NCBI GenBank assembly: GCA_020630955.1
Contig: JAHDIE010000001.1
Coordinates: forward strand, 107,832-171,831
Direction of reading: 5' to 3'
Length of the DNA stretch: 64,000 nucleotides
DNA from: Saprospiraceae bacterium
GTDB taxonomy: Bacteria; Bacteroidota; Bacteroidia; Chitinophagales; Saprospiraceae
Of the stretch, positions 1-10,096 are shown one piece after another. A program made the translations under genes and the position numbers. The notes under the pieces were generated by a model. It had not been told where the DNA came from, made no database searches, and saw nothing but the letters and a program-made list of their open reading frames with translations. Every line of letters begins with the position of its first letter. The first letter of the stretch is position 1.

Positions 1-1148
1 TTATGATTCAGCCAATGTTGCAATTTTTCTTCGGTCATTAAAATTCTCACTTGTGACCATTGATCATGACTTCTAAGCACTTTGGACTTACCAGGATTTG
101 AAAGATTTTTGGCTGCATGTCCTGCGGTTGATCCTGCCTTTCTATCATTATCCGTTCCTTCTGGAAGGTTCAGATCGTCAGCCAACACAAAGTGAAACGT
201 TTCAGAACCATTGGGATCCTGCTCGTAATTGAATAAGGCATAACCACCTTTTTTAATTTTGTATTCAAACTTCACTTCAAACTCAGCGCTTTCTCGAGGA
301 ATTGTTAAATCCAAAACCTCCTTGCTTTGCGCGCAAAGACAATCATCAAGTATTGACCAATTTGGCATTTCCTCATGAGGAATTGGGTCTCGTCTAATAT
401 CATATAATTTCCATCCCTGCTCTTTTTCAAATTGGCTTAATTGATTTGCCAGCAAATTGATCTCGTGTGTGTCAGAGTATCCGTCTGAGGCACGTACAAA
501 CATTGGATCAGGGACCAACTTTACATCTTTCCACTGAACTTTTGCTCCAACCTGAGCTTCATCGTTTATAGAATGAACCTGGAAACCAATGAAACCATCG
601 CTATATTGGTCATCCAAAAGATTTACAGTATTGACCTCATTTACCCACACTCTTATCATGTAGCCAGTGGCTTCAATGTGGTAGTGATTCCATTCTCCTA
701 GTTTAAATGCCGCTCTACCTTTTGGATTATTGGCAAGATTACCAATCCATCCTCTACCTCTTTCTTCATATATTCCCCCACTCCAGGCTCGAGGACTTGG
801 ATCTATTTCAACTTGATATCCTTTGAGCATTTCATATTGGTTATCTTCAATAATTTCTGACCTAATTTGAACACCAGAATTTAAACTTGAGTCTACCTTA
901 ACCGAAAAGCTAAGCACAAAATCCTCATACTTCTTTTTTGTAGTAAGAAAAGAATTTGGTATTCCCATTTTTGCAGTTCCAGTTAAGATTCCATCTTTCA
1001 ATTGATAATCTGCTTGACCACCTTTAATCTCAAAATGAGATAGTGAATCATTCTCTAAAAGATTGATAATCCCAGAATCAGAAGAATCAACATTTTTGGA
1101 ATTACAAAATAGATTTAGAGATAATAATAACATGATGAATTTGTCCAT
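1..1148 (-). CDS. DUF1080 (3-keto-disaccharide hydrolase-type) lipoprotein, 3' end cut by window
   Basis: I translated this from the sequence; it opens at an ATG (1146-1148) and stays open for 382 codons to the window edge, so the C-terminus is missing. The N-terminus is a short hydrophobic stretch ending in a lipobox-like LNLFC (Cys15), suggesting an outer-membrane lipoprotein. Residues about 30-210 form a concanavalin-like DUF1080 fold, with the typical NSGVQIRSE segment, then YQVEIDPSPRAWSGGIYEE and a GEWNHYHIEATG strand. A second, weaker beta-sandwich region (about 225-382) follows. DUF1080 proteins include enzymes acting on 3-keto sugars and glycosides; the substrate here is unknown. It is divergent from a PVC-type dehydrogenase with a cytochrome domain (start 1219), a pairing that fits sugar oxidation followed by cleavage. 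The family call is firm; the role is inference. Confidence 0.8.
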   Translation of the reverse strand, partial: MDKFIMLLLSLNLFCNSKNVDSSDSGIINLLENDSLSHFEIKGGQADYQLKDGILTGTAKMGIPNSFLTTKKKYEDFVLSFSVKVDSSLNSGVQIRSEIIEDNQYEMLKGYQVEIDPSPRAWSGGIYEERGRGWIGNLANNPKGRAAFKLGEWNHYHIEATGYMIRVWVNEVNTVNLLDDQYSDGFIGFQVHSINDEAQVGAKVQWKDVKLVPDPMFVRASDGYSDTHEINLLANQLSQFEKEQGWKLYDIRRDPIPHEEMPNWSILDDCLCAQSKEVLDLTIPRESAEFEVKFEYKIKKGGYALFNYEQDPNGSETFHFVLADDLNLPEGTDNDRKAGSTAGHAAKNLSNPGKSKVLRSHDQWSQVRILMTEEKLQHWLNH

Positions 1149-1218
1149 GCTACAATTTACAAATAGTTTTCAAAGCGCTCCAATAGGATAATCATTTTTC
1201 TATCGTATCTTAAATCCC

Positions 1219-3444
1219 ATGAAGTCGATATCAATCATAAGCATCCTATTGCTTTTGTGTTCTTGCCAAAATCCAAAGGATTCCCATTTGCAGAAGCATG
1301 AATTTAAAATCCCAAATGCTTATGATCTTGAAATTATTTGTAAAGAACCAACCGTCAATGCACCGGTTTGCATGGACTTTGATGAGAAAGGCAGAATCTG
1401 GATCGTGGAGATGCGTTCGTATATGCCCAACATTGAAGGCAGCAATGAAAAAAGCAGAAACAATAGCATTAAAATTCTTGAAGATGAAAATCATGACGGC
1501 ATCTTTGAACAAGCTAAAATATTTTTGGATGATCTGATCTTACCACGGTCAATCCTTCATGCATATGGAGGACTAGTGTATTCAGAACCACCAAACCTAT
1601 GGCATATAGAAATCAACAATGACCGTCCAGGTAAAAAGACCTTAATAGATTCCACATATGCTGTGGATGGAAATGTTGAACACCAACCAAGCGCCTTAAC
1701 GCTAAACATGGACAATTGGATTTACAGCAGTAGCTCTAATGTTCGCTATCAAAAAAAGAAAGGAAAATGGATAAAAGAATATACGACTCCTAGGGGACAA
1801 TGGGGTATGACCAATGATAATTTTGGAAGACTGATCTACAACAACAATTCTACCTTAATTGCTCATGATGAAATTATACCCAATGCCTTGTTTTCCAACG
1901 AATATTTAAAACTTAAAGAAAACATCTGTCAAATCATAACAGACCATCATAGGGTTTATCCTTTGCAAGCAACTGCAGTCAACAGAGGGTACCAGGAAGG
2001 TGTTCTAGATAGTAATGAGTATTTAATCAATACTACGTCAGCGTGCTCCCCTGTATTCAATCGCAATAAACATATTAATGATTGGAATCATTCTGCATTT
2101 GTTTGCATTCCAGAAATAAATGCCATAAAAAAATTGGAAATTTCACAGGATGGGTTTTCGAATTATGCTATTCAACAGGATACCAGCTCTGAATATATTA
2201 TCACCATGGATGAAGGATTTAGACCTGTTGACTTAAAAATCGGCCCCGATGGTTTTCTTTATATAGCAGATATGCATCGAGGGATTATCCAACATAAAGC
2301 ATATATGACCTCTTATCTAAGAGAGAAAATATTGGGGAAAAAATTAGATACGATCACGGAAATGGGAAGAATATTGAGATTCAAGCCTTCAGAAATTTTG
2401 CCTCTAGAAATGAACGATATTTCAGTAGATCCGATTGCTTTGCTTTATTCTAATAATGCATTTTATAGAGACAAAGCACAACACTATATCATACAAAATA
2501 ACAAACAAGAACTTGCAGAAAAAATAAGATCAAAATTGAAAACAGAAAATGTAGAAATAAATATCTTACACAGTATCTGGACCTTGGAGGGACTAAACAT
2601 TTTGCTGGAAAGTGATTTGATCCCTTTGCTTGAAAAGGATATGCTTCATGTAAGTTATCATGCTTTATATCTACTTAGCAAAATGAATATTCAAAACAAG
2701 GATTTTTTAAAATTAATCTGCAATAATTTAATTAAAAAAAAGGTGCCTGAGCTGGATCGAATAATGGCTCATTTTATTGGCAAACTCAATTTATTCAGTA
2801 ATGAAGAATTATTTGATATCTACAAAACAATTATAGCTCGTAGTAATGAAGCAGCAAAATCCGCTGAAGGTATCATAGCCAATCATCCTAAAAACAAAGT
2901 TGCATTATTAACTACGCTTAGCGAACAATCCTCCTTAAACTTTTCAAGTTTCAAAGAGATATTGGAGACCACACTAGAAAGAAAAAGGGAAGGCAAGGAA
3001 GTCTATTACTACAACGACAATTTGAATTTAGAAGACAGACGAACAGTGGGCATGGAATTATACAGAACTTTCTGTGCCACATGTCATGGTATTGATGGTG
3101 AAGGCCAAAATCAACTCGCGCCAAAACTTATCGATTCCAAATATGTTGCTGGAGATGAAGATCGACTAATCCTAATCACTTTGCATGGAATGATTGGCCC
3201 TATTAATATAGACGGAAAACAGCATCAATTTTCTGGTGAAATGACGGGCCTCAATGACAATGAAGAATTAAGCGATACGGACATAAAAGACATTTTACAC
3301 TTTGTTCGAAATGCTTTTACTTCAGCTCCCTACTCGATTGAGGAATCAAGAATAAATGAACTTAGAAAAATCAAACCAGCAAATGGTGGATCATTTACCT
3401 CAGAAAGTCTCGATTCAACAATTCAAACACTGAAAAAACTCTAA
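1219..3444 (+). CDS. PVC-type membrane-bound dehydrogenase with C-terminal cytochrome c domain
   Basis: This is a 741-residue lipoprotein (signal peptide with LCSC lipobox, Cys16). Residues about 30-390 resemble the beta-propeller of the PVC-type membrane-bound dehydrogenase family, seen in segments such as MDFDEKGRIWIVEMRSYMP and DLKIGPDGFLYIADMHRG. A helical HEAT-like region follows (about 400-590). The C-terminal 125 residues form a class I cytochrome c with a CATCH haem motif (Cys619, Cys622, His623) in TFCATCHGIDGEGQ. The protein probably oxidises a sugar or alcohol in the periplasm and passes electrons to the haem. The substrate is not readable from sequence. It is divergent from a DUF1080 lipoprotein, a partner type often seen nearby. 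Its stop codon overlaps the convergent stop of the next gene. Confidence 0.8.
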   Translation: MKSISIISILLLLCSCQNPKDSHLQKHEFKIPNAYDLEIICKEPTVNAPVCMDFDEKGRIWIVEMRSYMPNIEGSNEKSRNNSIKILEDENHDGIFEQAKIFLDDLILPRSILHAYGGLVYSEPPNLWHIEINNDRPGKKTLIDSTYAVDGNVEHQPSALTLNMDNWIYSSSSNVRYQKKKGKWIKEYTTPRGQWGMTNDNFGRLIYNNNSTLIAHDEIIPNALFSNEYLKLKENICQIITDHHRVYPLQATAVNRGYQEGVLDSNEYLINTTSACSPVFNRNKHINDWNHSAFVCIPEINAIKKLEISQDGFSNYAIQQDTSSEYIITMDEGFRPVDLKIGPDGFLYIADMHRGIIQHKAYMTSYLREKILGKKLDTITEMGRILRFKPSEILPLEMNDISVDPIALLYSNNAFYRDKAQHYIIQNNKQELAEKIRSKLKTENVEINILHSIWTLEGLNILLESDLIPLLEKDMLHVSYHALYLLSKMNIQNKDFLKLICNNLIKKKVPELDRIMAHFIGKLNLFSNEELFDIYKTIIARSNEAAKSAEGIIANHPKNKVALLTTLSEQSSLNFSSFKEILETTLERKREGKEVYYYNDNLNLEDRRTVGMELYRTFCATCHGIDGEGQNQLAPKLIDSKYVAGDEDRLILITLHGMIGPINIDGKQHQFSGEMTGLNDNEELSDTDIKDILHFVRNAFTSAPYSIEESRINELRKIKPANGGSFTSESLDSTIQTLKKL

Positions 3445-4925
3445 TCCATCTTATATTGTTGTACGATTGATTGAACTGATCTTTTCTCTTTGATTTTTGT
3501 TGCAAACATCTCAACAGACTCAAAGTCCTTCTGCAATCTAGCTTCTGGTTCAGTATGAGAAAAATATAACCAAAAGTTATCTTCCGTTAAAATTCTAGGG
3601 TCTTGATTTATTGCATCAGCTGCAAGTTCATCCCATTTCCCAAGCTTATAATTTTCGATCCGAAATGCCTTGTCGTGCAATTCATTGTAAAATAAAAAGG
3701 CAGGTACAGCACTATGATGCACAAATATCAACTCCTCTTCCTGATGATGATTTTTTAAAAATGTTAGGGTTGTTTTTGAATCTTCAATTTCCAAAGGATT
3801 ATAAAAATATTCAAATGCCTTTTTATTGACCAAGGTCAAAAGAGCATAAATCACCAATACAATTTTTATAGATTTGCCGCCCATACTCCAAGCACGAGAA
3901 AACCCATAGATATAAACCAAACATAGAAGTGGAATTAAAAAAAGAGTAAGCCTTGTCAACAAAGAATATTGCCTAAAGTGTGATGCAATCAAACACAATA
4001 AAAAAGGCAAAAGTAACGTCGACAGAGCTGTTCGGTTTTCTTTCCACAATTGGTTAATCCCAAAACTAAAAAATAAAAAACACCCAATGAGTGAAACAGT
4101 TGTTTTGTCTGTCACCGAACGCATAAGTCCAAGTAGCAAATTCACATTAGTGCTCCATGCTTCTGCACGTAAAGGAAGAAAACTAAAAAAATACTTTTGG
4201 TGAAAATTTTGAAGATAATCAGTACCTGCATCCGCTCTTAAAATCGAAAAATAATAGAGGCCAAAAGAGATCGACCACATCATCCCAATCAACACTAAAT
4301 ATTCCAGCTTCACATCTTTAGTTTTCAAAAATCTATAGATCAATTGGAACCCTATTGTTGCCAAAATGAAAACAATAGGCATACTCAACCAAATAGCAAT
4401 ACTTCCAAAAGTTGCCATTTGAATTACATAGTTTAAATTAAAGTTATTGTCCCTTTGCTGCAAATACCAAAAGACAAACAAAAGGCATAGAAAAGCATCC
4501 AAACTATATTGTTTAAGTTCAGTGCTATATCTAATTGCTATCGGACTAAAGCCAAAAAGTAAGATCAAATAAATCAGAGAAAAGTGATCTATCTTAATTT
4601 TTCTGCCTATTAGAAATAACAATATCAAGCTTGCCATTCCTGCTAGTAAAGAAATGAAAGTTAAACTGTATTCATTAACACCTCCTAGTTTGGTCATTGT
4701 TTTTAAGAGACAGGAAAATAATGGTGGTGAATACTGCTCATATTCCAAGGGAGAAAAAAAATCTAAATAATTTTTCTCAACAATATTTCTTGCCAAATTT
4801 GCTTCATCAATGATGAAGGATCGATTTTGTAAGTATACTGTAAGCCTTAAAGAAGCCCCTAATACAATAGCTACAAGAATCAAAGTTTTGGGACTTAAAA
4901 TATCTACTCTTTGGAATGACCGCAT
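3441..4925 (-). CDS. GT-C family (GT39/ArnT-like) membrane glycosyltransferase
   Basis: This 494-residue protein has many membrane segments. An early acidic pair in the first extracytoplasmic loop (Asp40-Glu41, in RSFIIDEANLARNIV) matches the catalytic DE position of GT39/ArnT-like enzymes, which transfer a sugar from a polyprenyl-phosphate donor to protein or lipid on the outer face of the inner membrane. The first-loop segment EYEQYSPPLFSCLLK also fits, with the conserved Pro-Pro. The C-terminal about 110 residues form a soluble domain. It lies 41 bp after the MFS gene and is probably co-transcribed with alaS and that transporter. Acceptor and donor cannot be told. Confidence 0.75.
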   Translation of the reverse strand: MRSFQRVDILSPKTLILVAIVLGASLRLTVYLQNRSFIIDEANLARNIVEKNYLDFFSPLEYEQYSPPLFSCLLKTMTKLGGVNEYSLTFISLLAGMASLILLFLIGRKIKIDHFSLIYLILLFGFSPIAIRYSTELKQYSLDAFLCLLFVFWYLQQRDNNFNLNYVIQMATFGSIAIWLSMPIVFILATIGFQLIYRFLKTKDVKLEYLVLIGMMWSISFGLYYFSILRADAGTDYLQNFHQKYFFSFLPLRAEAWSTNVNLLLGLMRSVTDKTTVSLIGCFLFFSFGINQLWKENRTALSTLLLPFLLCLIASHFRQYSLLTRLTLFLIPLLCLVYIYGFSRAWSMGGKSIKIVLVIYALLTLVNKKAFEYFYNPLEIEDSKTTLTFLKNHHQEEELIFVHHSAVPAFLFYNELHDKAFRIENYKLGKWDELAADAINQDPRILTEDNFWLYFSHTEPEARLQKDFESVEMFATKIKEKRSVQSIVQQYKMD

Positions 4926-4966
4926 GAACTAAAGTTAATTGAATTCTAGAACTAAGCAAACAATTT

Positions 4967-6154
4967 TTAAGTTGACCCGAATGCTTTTCGCTCGTTCAAA
5001 TAAAAATGCAAAAGTCCGACAATTGGACCAAGAGCCAGTAGCAAAAACCAATGGAAAGTAGCATAAGCTTCATACAACCAACTGAAGCATTGAATACTTA
5101 TTATGGTAATAGAAAAACCAATGCAATTGACCATAGTCAATGCAGTACCTTTGATTTTTGCATCTGTATTTCTTGCCACCAAGGTCGAAAAAAGTGGTGA
5201 ATCACCAATGACTACCATTCCCCAAAAAAACATAAAACAAAGAAACACATTTACCGAAGTAAAATAATAAAATAGAGGAAATACAAGACAACTCATCATG
5301 GACAGCATTAGAAAACCGAATGCAGTGCGTTTCTCTCCTAAACTTGTAGACACATAAGAACTGATAACACAAGCCAAAGAACCAATACCAATAATAAAAA
5401 AACTTTGCAAGGCCACATTTAGCTCTGTAATTCTATTTTGATTTTTATAGGCCAAAAGAATAATGGGCACAAAGGTCCAAAACGTATACAATTCCCACAT
5501 GTGGCCAAAATAACCAAAGGCCGCGGTCCTAAAATTGGGTTTTTTGAAAATACGGAAACAGGCTTTCAAATCCAAACTTTGCTGAAAAGATCGATGTGGA
5601 CCATCAGGAACAAATAAAAATAAAATTGCTCCTCCGATGACAGACAAAAAGGAAGTAAAAACAACCACATTCTGCCATGAAATCATTTTTTCAAAGGCAC
5701 TTAAAAAATGAGGAAAGGAGGTTCCCAAAACCAAAGCTCCCACCAAAAATCCTAAAGATACTCCTAAACCTTTTTGAAAATAATCAGCAGCGATTTTCAT
5801 ACCAACAGGATAGATCCCTGCTAAGAAAAAACCTGTAAGAAACCTAAACAACATTAAGGAACCAAAACTATTTTCATCCCATAGCATCGTAAGATTCGTC
5901 AAGCTCGCAAGAATCGCACAAAAGAAAAATAATTTAGAAGGAGAAACCCGATCCGCTAGATTCAATAATGCAAAACAAAAGGTCCCAGTAATGAAGCCAA
6001 ATTGTATGGCCGAACTAAGGTGGCCAACTATGTGCTGGTCCAACTGAAGACTAAAAATCAAATCCGACATCACTGCATTACAAGCAAACCATAATGAGGT
6101 GCAAGCAAATTGCGCCACTACGATGAATGTCAAGATTTGCCTTGTACTTTTCAA
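4967..6154 (-). CDS. Major facilitator superfamily (MFS) transporter
   Basis: This is a 395-residue protein with about 12 hydrophobic helices, the usual MFS length. The helix 1 region (QFACTSLWFACNAVM), the loop after helix 2 (LADRVSPSKLFFFCA) and helix 4-5 (AGIYPVGMKIAADYF) resemble the CynX/NimT-like or uncharacterised MFS-1 group. The substrate is unknown. The only usable start is a TTG at 6152-6154; the nearby upstream ATG runs into a stop after two codons. It starts 18 bp after the alaS stop, so co-transcription with alaS is likely. Confidence 0.8.
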   Translation of the reverse strand: MKSTRQILTFIVVAQFACTSLWFACNAVMSDLIFSLQLDQHIVGHLSSAIQFGFITGTFCFALLNLADRVSPSKLFFFCAILASLTNLTMLWDENSFGSLMLFRFLTGFFLAGIYPVGMKIAADYFQKGLGVSLGFLVGALVLGTSFPHFLSAFEKMISWQNVVVFTSFLSVIGGAILFLFVPDGPHRSFQQSLDLKACFRIFKKPNFRTAAFGYFGHMWELYTFWTFVPIILLAYKNQNRITELNVALQSFFIIGIGSLACVISSYVSTSLGEKRTAFGFLMLSMMSCLVFPLFYYFTSVNVFLCFMFFWGMVVIGDSPLFSTLVARNTDAKIKGTALTMVNCIGFSITIISIQCFSWLYEAYATFHWFLLLALGPIVGLLHFYLNERKAFGST

Positions 6155-6172
6155 GTTAATAATTCATGATAA

Positions 6173-8797
6173 CTATGATAGTTTAGCCTTCAACTCTTCT
6201 ATGGCCTTAGAAATTCCATTCGCATCAGAACCACCAGCAGAAGCGAAGAAATCCTGTCCGCCGCCTCCCCCATTGATATGCTTAGCAAGATCACGGATAA
6301 TGTTACCTGCATGCAATCCTTTAGAAGCAATCAAATCTTTGCTAATTTGCAACATCAATTGAACTTTTGGCCCAGACTTTACACCCAACAAGATAACTGC
6401 ATTGCCCTTGCTCTTTTCAAGATTAGTGATCAAGGTTTTTGCAATCTTTGCATCCTCCATTTCGATTTCTGCAGTAAGGACATTGAATCCATTTATTTCT
6501 TCAAATTGCGCGGACAATTCTTTCTGCATTGTACTTGCTGCTAGCAATTTGAATGATTCCAATTGCTTCAGTAATTTTTTGTTTTCTTCCTGAAGATCTG
6601 CAATAACTTTGGTAGTGTTTTTTGGATTTTTAAATAAAGATTTAATACTTGCTAATTCATTCCGCTCTTCATTGATCAAAGTCTCAGCAGCATCAGCAGT
6701 CAATGCTTCAATTCTTCGGACACCTGCAGCAATTGCAGATTCGCTCTTGAGCCTAAAGTATCCTATTTTACCCGTTGCCGAAACATGGCAACCACCGCAA
6801 AGTTCATTAGAGTAATCGGAATCGAAGGTGATCATGCGAACATAGTCACCGTATTTTTCCCCAAAAAGCATCATAGCTCCAGCATCTTTTGCATCCTGAA
6901 TGGGAATGGATCTGTGTTCGGATAAGGAAATATTTTCTCTGATTTTCTGATTTACAATCGTTTCAACTTTTTCAATTTCCTCATCCGTCATTTTTTGAAA
7001 ATGGGAAAAATCAAAACGCAAGTAATCATCTTTTACCAATGATCCTTTTTGTTGCACATGGCTTCCCAAAACTGTTCGCAAAGCAGCATGCAACAGGTGA
7101 GTTGCAGTGTGATTGTTTTCCGTTAATCGTCTCTTCTTTACGCTCACAAAGCTGTCTACAGTATCATTCAAATTTGCCGGAAGGCGATCAACAAAATGAA
7201 TAATTAAATCATTTTCTTTTTTAGTATTGATCACCTTAATTTTTTCTTCTCCAACCAAAAGATGGCCAGTATCTCCAACTTGACCTCCACCTTCTGCGTA
7301 AAAAGGAGTTTTATCCAAAACCAAATGAAATTGGTCCTTGTCTTTCACTTTTACTGTTCTGGTCCTTAATATTTTTGAACCCTTTGATTGAAGGTTATCA
7401 TATCCAACAAATTCAACATCTGTTTCATTATGTACAATACTCCAATCACCTGTTTCCCTTTTGGCATCTTTTCTTCCCCGCTCTTTTTGTTCTTCAAGCG
7501 CTTTATTGAATCCAAGAAGGTCAACTTTTTCTCCTGCTTCCGAAGCGATTAATTCTGTGAGATCAATTGGAAATCCATAAGTGTCATAAAGCTCAAAAGC
7601 GTCATCTCCTGCAATAACTCCATCTTTTCGTTGGATCAATTCCAAGCGTTTTAATCCAGCTGCAAGCGTGTTAAGGAAGGACTTTTCTTCCTCTAAAATT
7701 ACTTTCGACACAAATCCAACCTGTGCCTCCAATTCAGGGAACACATCTGCAAAAGCCTTGGATAATGGCTCAACCATGGTATGCAAGTATGGTTCCTTGA
7801 TGTTAAGAAAGGAATAATAATATCTAACGGCTCTTCGGAGTATTCTTCTGATAACATACCCAGCCCCTGTATTCGATGGTAATTCACCATCAGCTATTGT
7901 AAAACTCACAGCACGAATATGATCCACCAAAACACGCATAGCTATGTCGGTTTTGGAACTATCATCATACATTCCAGTATAAGTTATACCTGTTTTCTTT
8001 ACAATTGCGTCTATAAATGGGCTAAAAATATCGGTATCATAATTGGCTGCTTTGGCCTGCATGGTCATCGCCAATCTTTCAAATCCCATACCAGTATCAA
8101 TATGTTTTTCCGGAAGCTCTTCCAATGAGCCATCAGATTTCCGATTAAATTGGATAAAAACCAAATTCCAAATTTCCACGACAAGTGGATCATCCATATT
8201 TACCAGATCATGTGCTCCACTTTGTGTACGTACATCCTCAGGTCGAAGATCAACGTGTATTTCAGAACAAGGACCACAAGGACCCGTATCACCCATCTCC
8301 CAGAAATTATCCTTTTTTCCAAAGTACAATATCTTGTCTTCATCTACCCATTTCTTCCAAAAATCTGCAGCCTCATCATCTCGACCCAGCCCTTCATTGG
8401 CATCTCCACCGAACACTGTTATATATAATCGATCTTTTGAAATACCATAGACATTGGTGAGCAAATCCCAAGCATATTCAATCGCTTCTTCTTTAAAATA
8501 ATCACCAAATGACCAGTTGCCCAGCATTTCAAACATGGTGTGATGATAGCTATCTCTTCCTACTTCCTCCAGGTCATTATGCTTACCCGAAACCCTCAGA
8601 CATTTTTGCGTGTCAGCAATTCTTCGAATTTTGGGGACCTTCGTACCTAAAAAATAGTCCTTAAATTGAACCATTCCGGCATTGGTAAACATCAAAGTGG
8701 GATCATTTTTTAGCACGATTGGGGCTGACGGAACAATTTTATGTCCTTTCCTTTCAAAATATTCGAAAAACGTTGATCTAATCTTCTTTGCGTCCAT
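6173..8797 (-). CDS. alaS: Alanine--tRNA ligase
   Basis: Alanyl-tRNA synthetase of 874 residues, the standard bacterial length. It charges tRNA-Ala in the cytoplasm and clears mischarged Ser or Gly. Class II catalytic-core motifs are present near the N-terminus (TFFEYFERKGHKIVPSAPI and FTNAGMVQFKDYFLG). The editing-domain metal site is complete: HTATH (His563, His567) and CGGCH (Cys667, His671). The C-terminal C-Ala domain carries the glycine-rich INGGGGGQDFFASAGG stretch. It appears to be first gene of a minus-strand operon with the MFS and GT39 genes. The 5' region to 9072 is very AT-rich and I could not fix its promoter. Confidence 0.98.
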   Translation of the reverse strand: MDAKKIRSTFFEYFERKGHKIVPSAPIVLKNDPTLMFTNAGMVQFKDYFLGTKVPKIRRIADTQKCLRVSGKHNDLEEVGRDSYHHTMFEMLGNWSFGDYFKEEAIEYAWDLLTNVYGISKDRLYITVFGGDANEGLGRDDEAADFWKKWVDEDKILYFGKKDNFWEMGDTGPCGPCSEIHVDLRPEDVRTQSGAHDLVNMDDPLVVEIWNLVFIQFNRKSDGSLEELPEKHIDTGMGFERLAMTMQAKAANYDTDIFSPFIDAIVKKTGITYTGMYDDSSKTDIAMRVLVDHIRAVSFTIADGELPSNTGAGYVIRRILRRAVRYYYSFLNIKEPYLHTMVEPLSKAFADVFPELEAQVGFVSKVILEEEKSFLNTLAAGLKRLELIQRKDGVIAGDDAFELYDTYGFPIDLTELIASEAGEKVDLLGFNKALEEQKERGRKDAKRETGDWSIVHNETDVEFVGYDNLQSKGSKILRTRTVKVKDKDQFHLVLDKTPFYAEGGGQVGDTGHLLVGEEKIKVINTKKENDLIIHFVDRLPANLNDTVDSFVSVKKRRLTENNHTATHLLHAALRTVLGSHVQQKGSLVKDDYLRFDFSHFQKMTDEEIEKVETIVNQKIRENISLSEHRSIPIQDAKDAGAMMLFGEKYGDYVRMITFDSDYSNELCGGCHVSATGKIGYFRLKSESAIAAGVRRIEALTADAAETLINEERNELASIKSLFKNPKNTTKVIADLQEENKKLLKQLESFKLLAASTMQKELSAQFEEINGFNVLTAEIEMEDAKIAKTLITNLEKSKGNAVILLGVKSGPKVQLMLQISKDLIASKGLHAGNIIRDLAKHINGGGGGQDFFASAGGSDANGISKAIEELKAKLS

Positions 8798-8963
8798 ATC
8801 TCTGATTATTAGCTATCTAAATATTATATTAATTTATATATGTGTTATTACTTTATTATTATTTACTTCCGTAAATAGGACAAATCACATTAAAACCGCT
8901 GATTACCACGTATTTACTTATCAAATAATTTAATATATATTGTTAAAATTTATCATGATATTC

Positions 8964-8994
8964 TTGGCAGTTCATCTCTTGTCCATTACATTTG
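8964..8994 (+). promoter_or_regulatory. Bacteroidetes-type promoter of the M23 peptidase gene
   Basis: TTG at 8964-8966, a 20-bp spacer, then TACATTTG at 8987-8994 exactly matches the Bacteroidetes sigma-A pattern (TTG-N19-21-TAnnTTTG). A transcript starting near 9001 would give a leader of about 70 nt holding two short stems, TTGTA/TACAA and GCTAC/GTAGC. The rest of the 8798-9072 intergenic stretch is AT-rich and shows no gene. Confidence 0.65.
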
Positions 8995-9072
8995 CACACG
9001 TTGTAATTCCCACTACAAACCCTTGCTACAAAGGCAACAAAAGTAGCAATATAATCTTTTAGTATTCTCTGT

Positions 9073-10056
9073 ATGAGTCGGGAAAAGTATATCTATAATG
9101 AAAAAACCTTGCAGTTTGAAAAATTGCAAACAACAGCAAAGCAAAGAATAGCTAAGTTTGTTATCTATTCAATACTATCTGTACTAGGAGCCGTGGTCAT
9201 CTATTCTGTTGCCAATAAGTACTTTCCATCACCTAAAGAAAAGGTTCTTGCTAAAGAGCTAAACCAAATGGAGCACCATTTTGCCTCCATCACCAATGAA
9301 TTTGATGGTCTCGCCAAAGATCTGAATGATCTTAAATCAAAAGATGCCGAAGTAAACAGGCTTATTTTTGGTTTGGATCCTATCGATGAAAACATTTGGG
9401 AAGGTGGAACGGGAGGATCAGAAAAATATAAATACATCACAAAATATTCTTCGAATACTGAACTAATCACCAATACCAAGGACAGATTGGCTAAGCTTAA
9501 ATCACAGATGGATATCCAAAGAAAATCTTTGGACACAATTTACTCATTGGCTGTAGAAAGAGAAGAAAAACTCACCTCTATCCCGTCGATTAAGCCAGTG
9601 CAAGAAGATAAATTAGCTAGAGATATTAGACATTTATCTGGATACGGAATCAGAATCCACCCAGTACATAAAGTAAAAAAGATCCACAAAGGAATTGATT
9701 TCACGGCTCCAGAAGGCACTCCAATTCAGGCTACCGGAAACGGAACAATCAAAAAAGTGACAAAAAGCAGAAGCTATGGTAACAATGTTATCATTGACCA
9801 TGGCTTTGGATATGAAACGCTCTATGCACACATGGCCGAAGTACATGTTAAAAAAGGAGAAAAAGTAATCAAGGGTCAACAAATTGGAACCGTTGGAAAT
9901 ACTGGACTGAGTACAGCCCCACACCTTCATTACGAAGTAAGAATTAATGGCAAACATGTCAATCCAATTGACTATTGTCTCGATGGTTTGACTTCAGAAG
10001 AATATCACAACTTGGTGATTAAAGCTTCTATAGAAAATCAAGCCTTCGACTATTGA
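9073..10056 (+). CDS. M23 family metallopeptidase (LytM-like, membrane anchored)
   Basis: This 327-residue protein has an N-terminal cytoplasmic tail, one membrane helix (about residues 27-49) and a coiled-coil periplasmic segment (about 55-170). A C-terminal LytM/M23 zinc peptidase domain (about 185-305) follows. Zinc and catalytic residues are intact: HKGID gives His205 and Asp209, and HLHYE gives His284 and His286. Active M23 enzymes cut peptide cross-links in peptidoglycan, so this one is probably a cell-wall hydrolase rather than a degenerate EnvC-type activator. It is a single-gene unit: a strong promoter lies upstream and a terminator downstream. Confidence 0.9.
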   Translation: MSREKYIYNEKTLQFEKLQTTAKQRIAKFVIYSILSVLGAVVIYSVANKYFPSPKEKVLAKELNQMEHHFASITNEFDGLAKDLNDLKSKDAEVNRLIFGLDPIDENIWEGGTGGSEKYKYITKYSSNTELITNTKDRLAKLKSQMDIQRKSLDTIYSLAVEREEKLTSIPSIKPVQEDKLARDIRHLSGYGIRIHPVHKVKKIHKGIDFTAPEGTPIQATGNGTIKKVTKSRSYGNNVIIDHGFGYETLYAHMAEVHVKKGEKVIKGQQIGTVGNTGLSTAPHLHYEVRINGKHVNPIDYCLDGLTSEEYHNLVIKASIENQAFDY

Positions 10057-10096
10057 GAATATATTCAAAACACAACGAATCACATGAACGGAAGAG

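Noticed and set aside
8043-8450. Antisense frame of 135 codons inside alaS
   Set aside because: It lies opposite the highly conserved catalytic core of alaS and has no family match.
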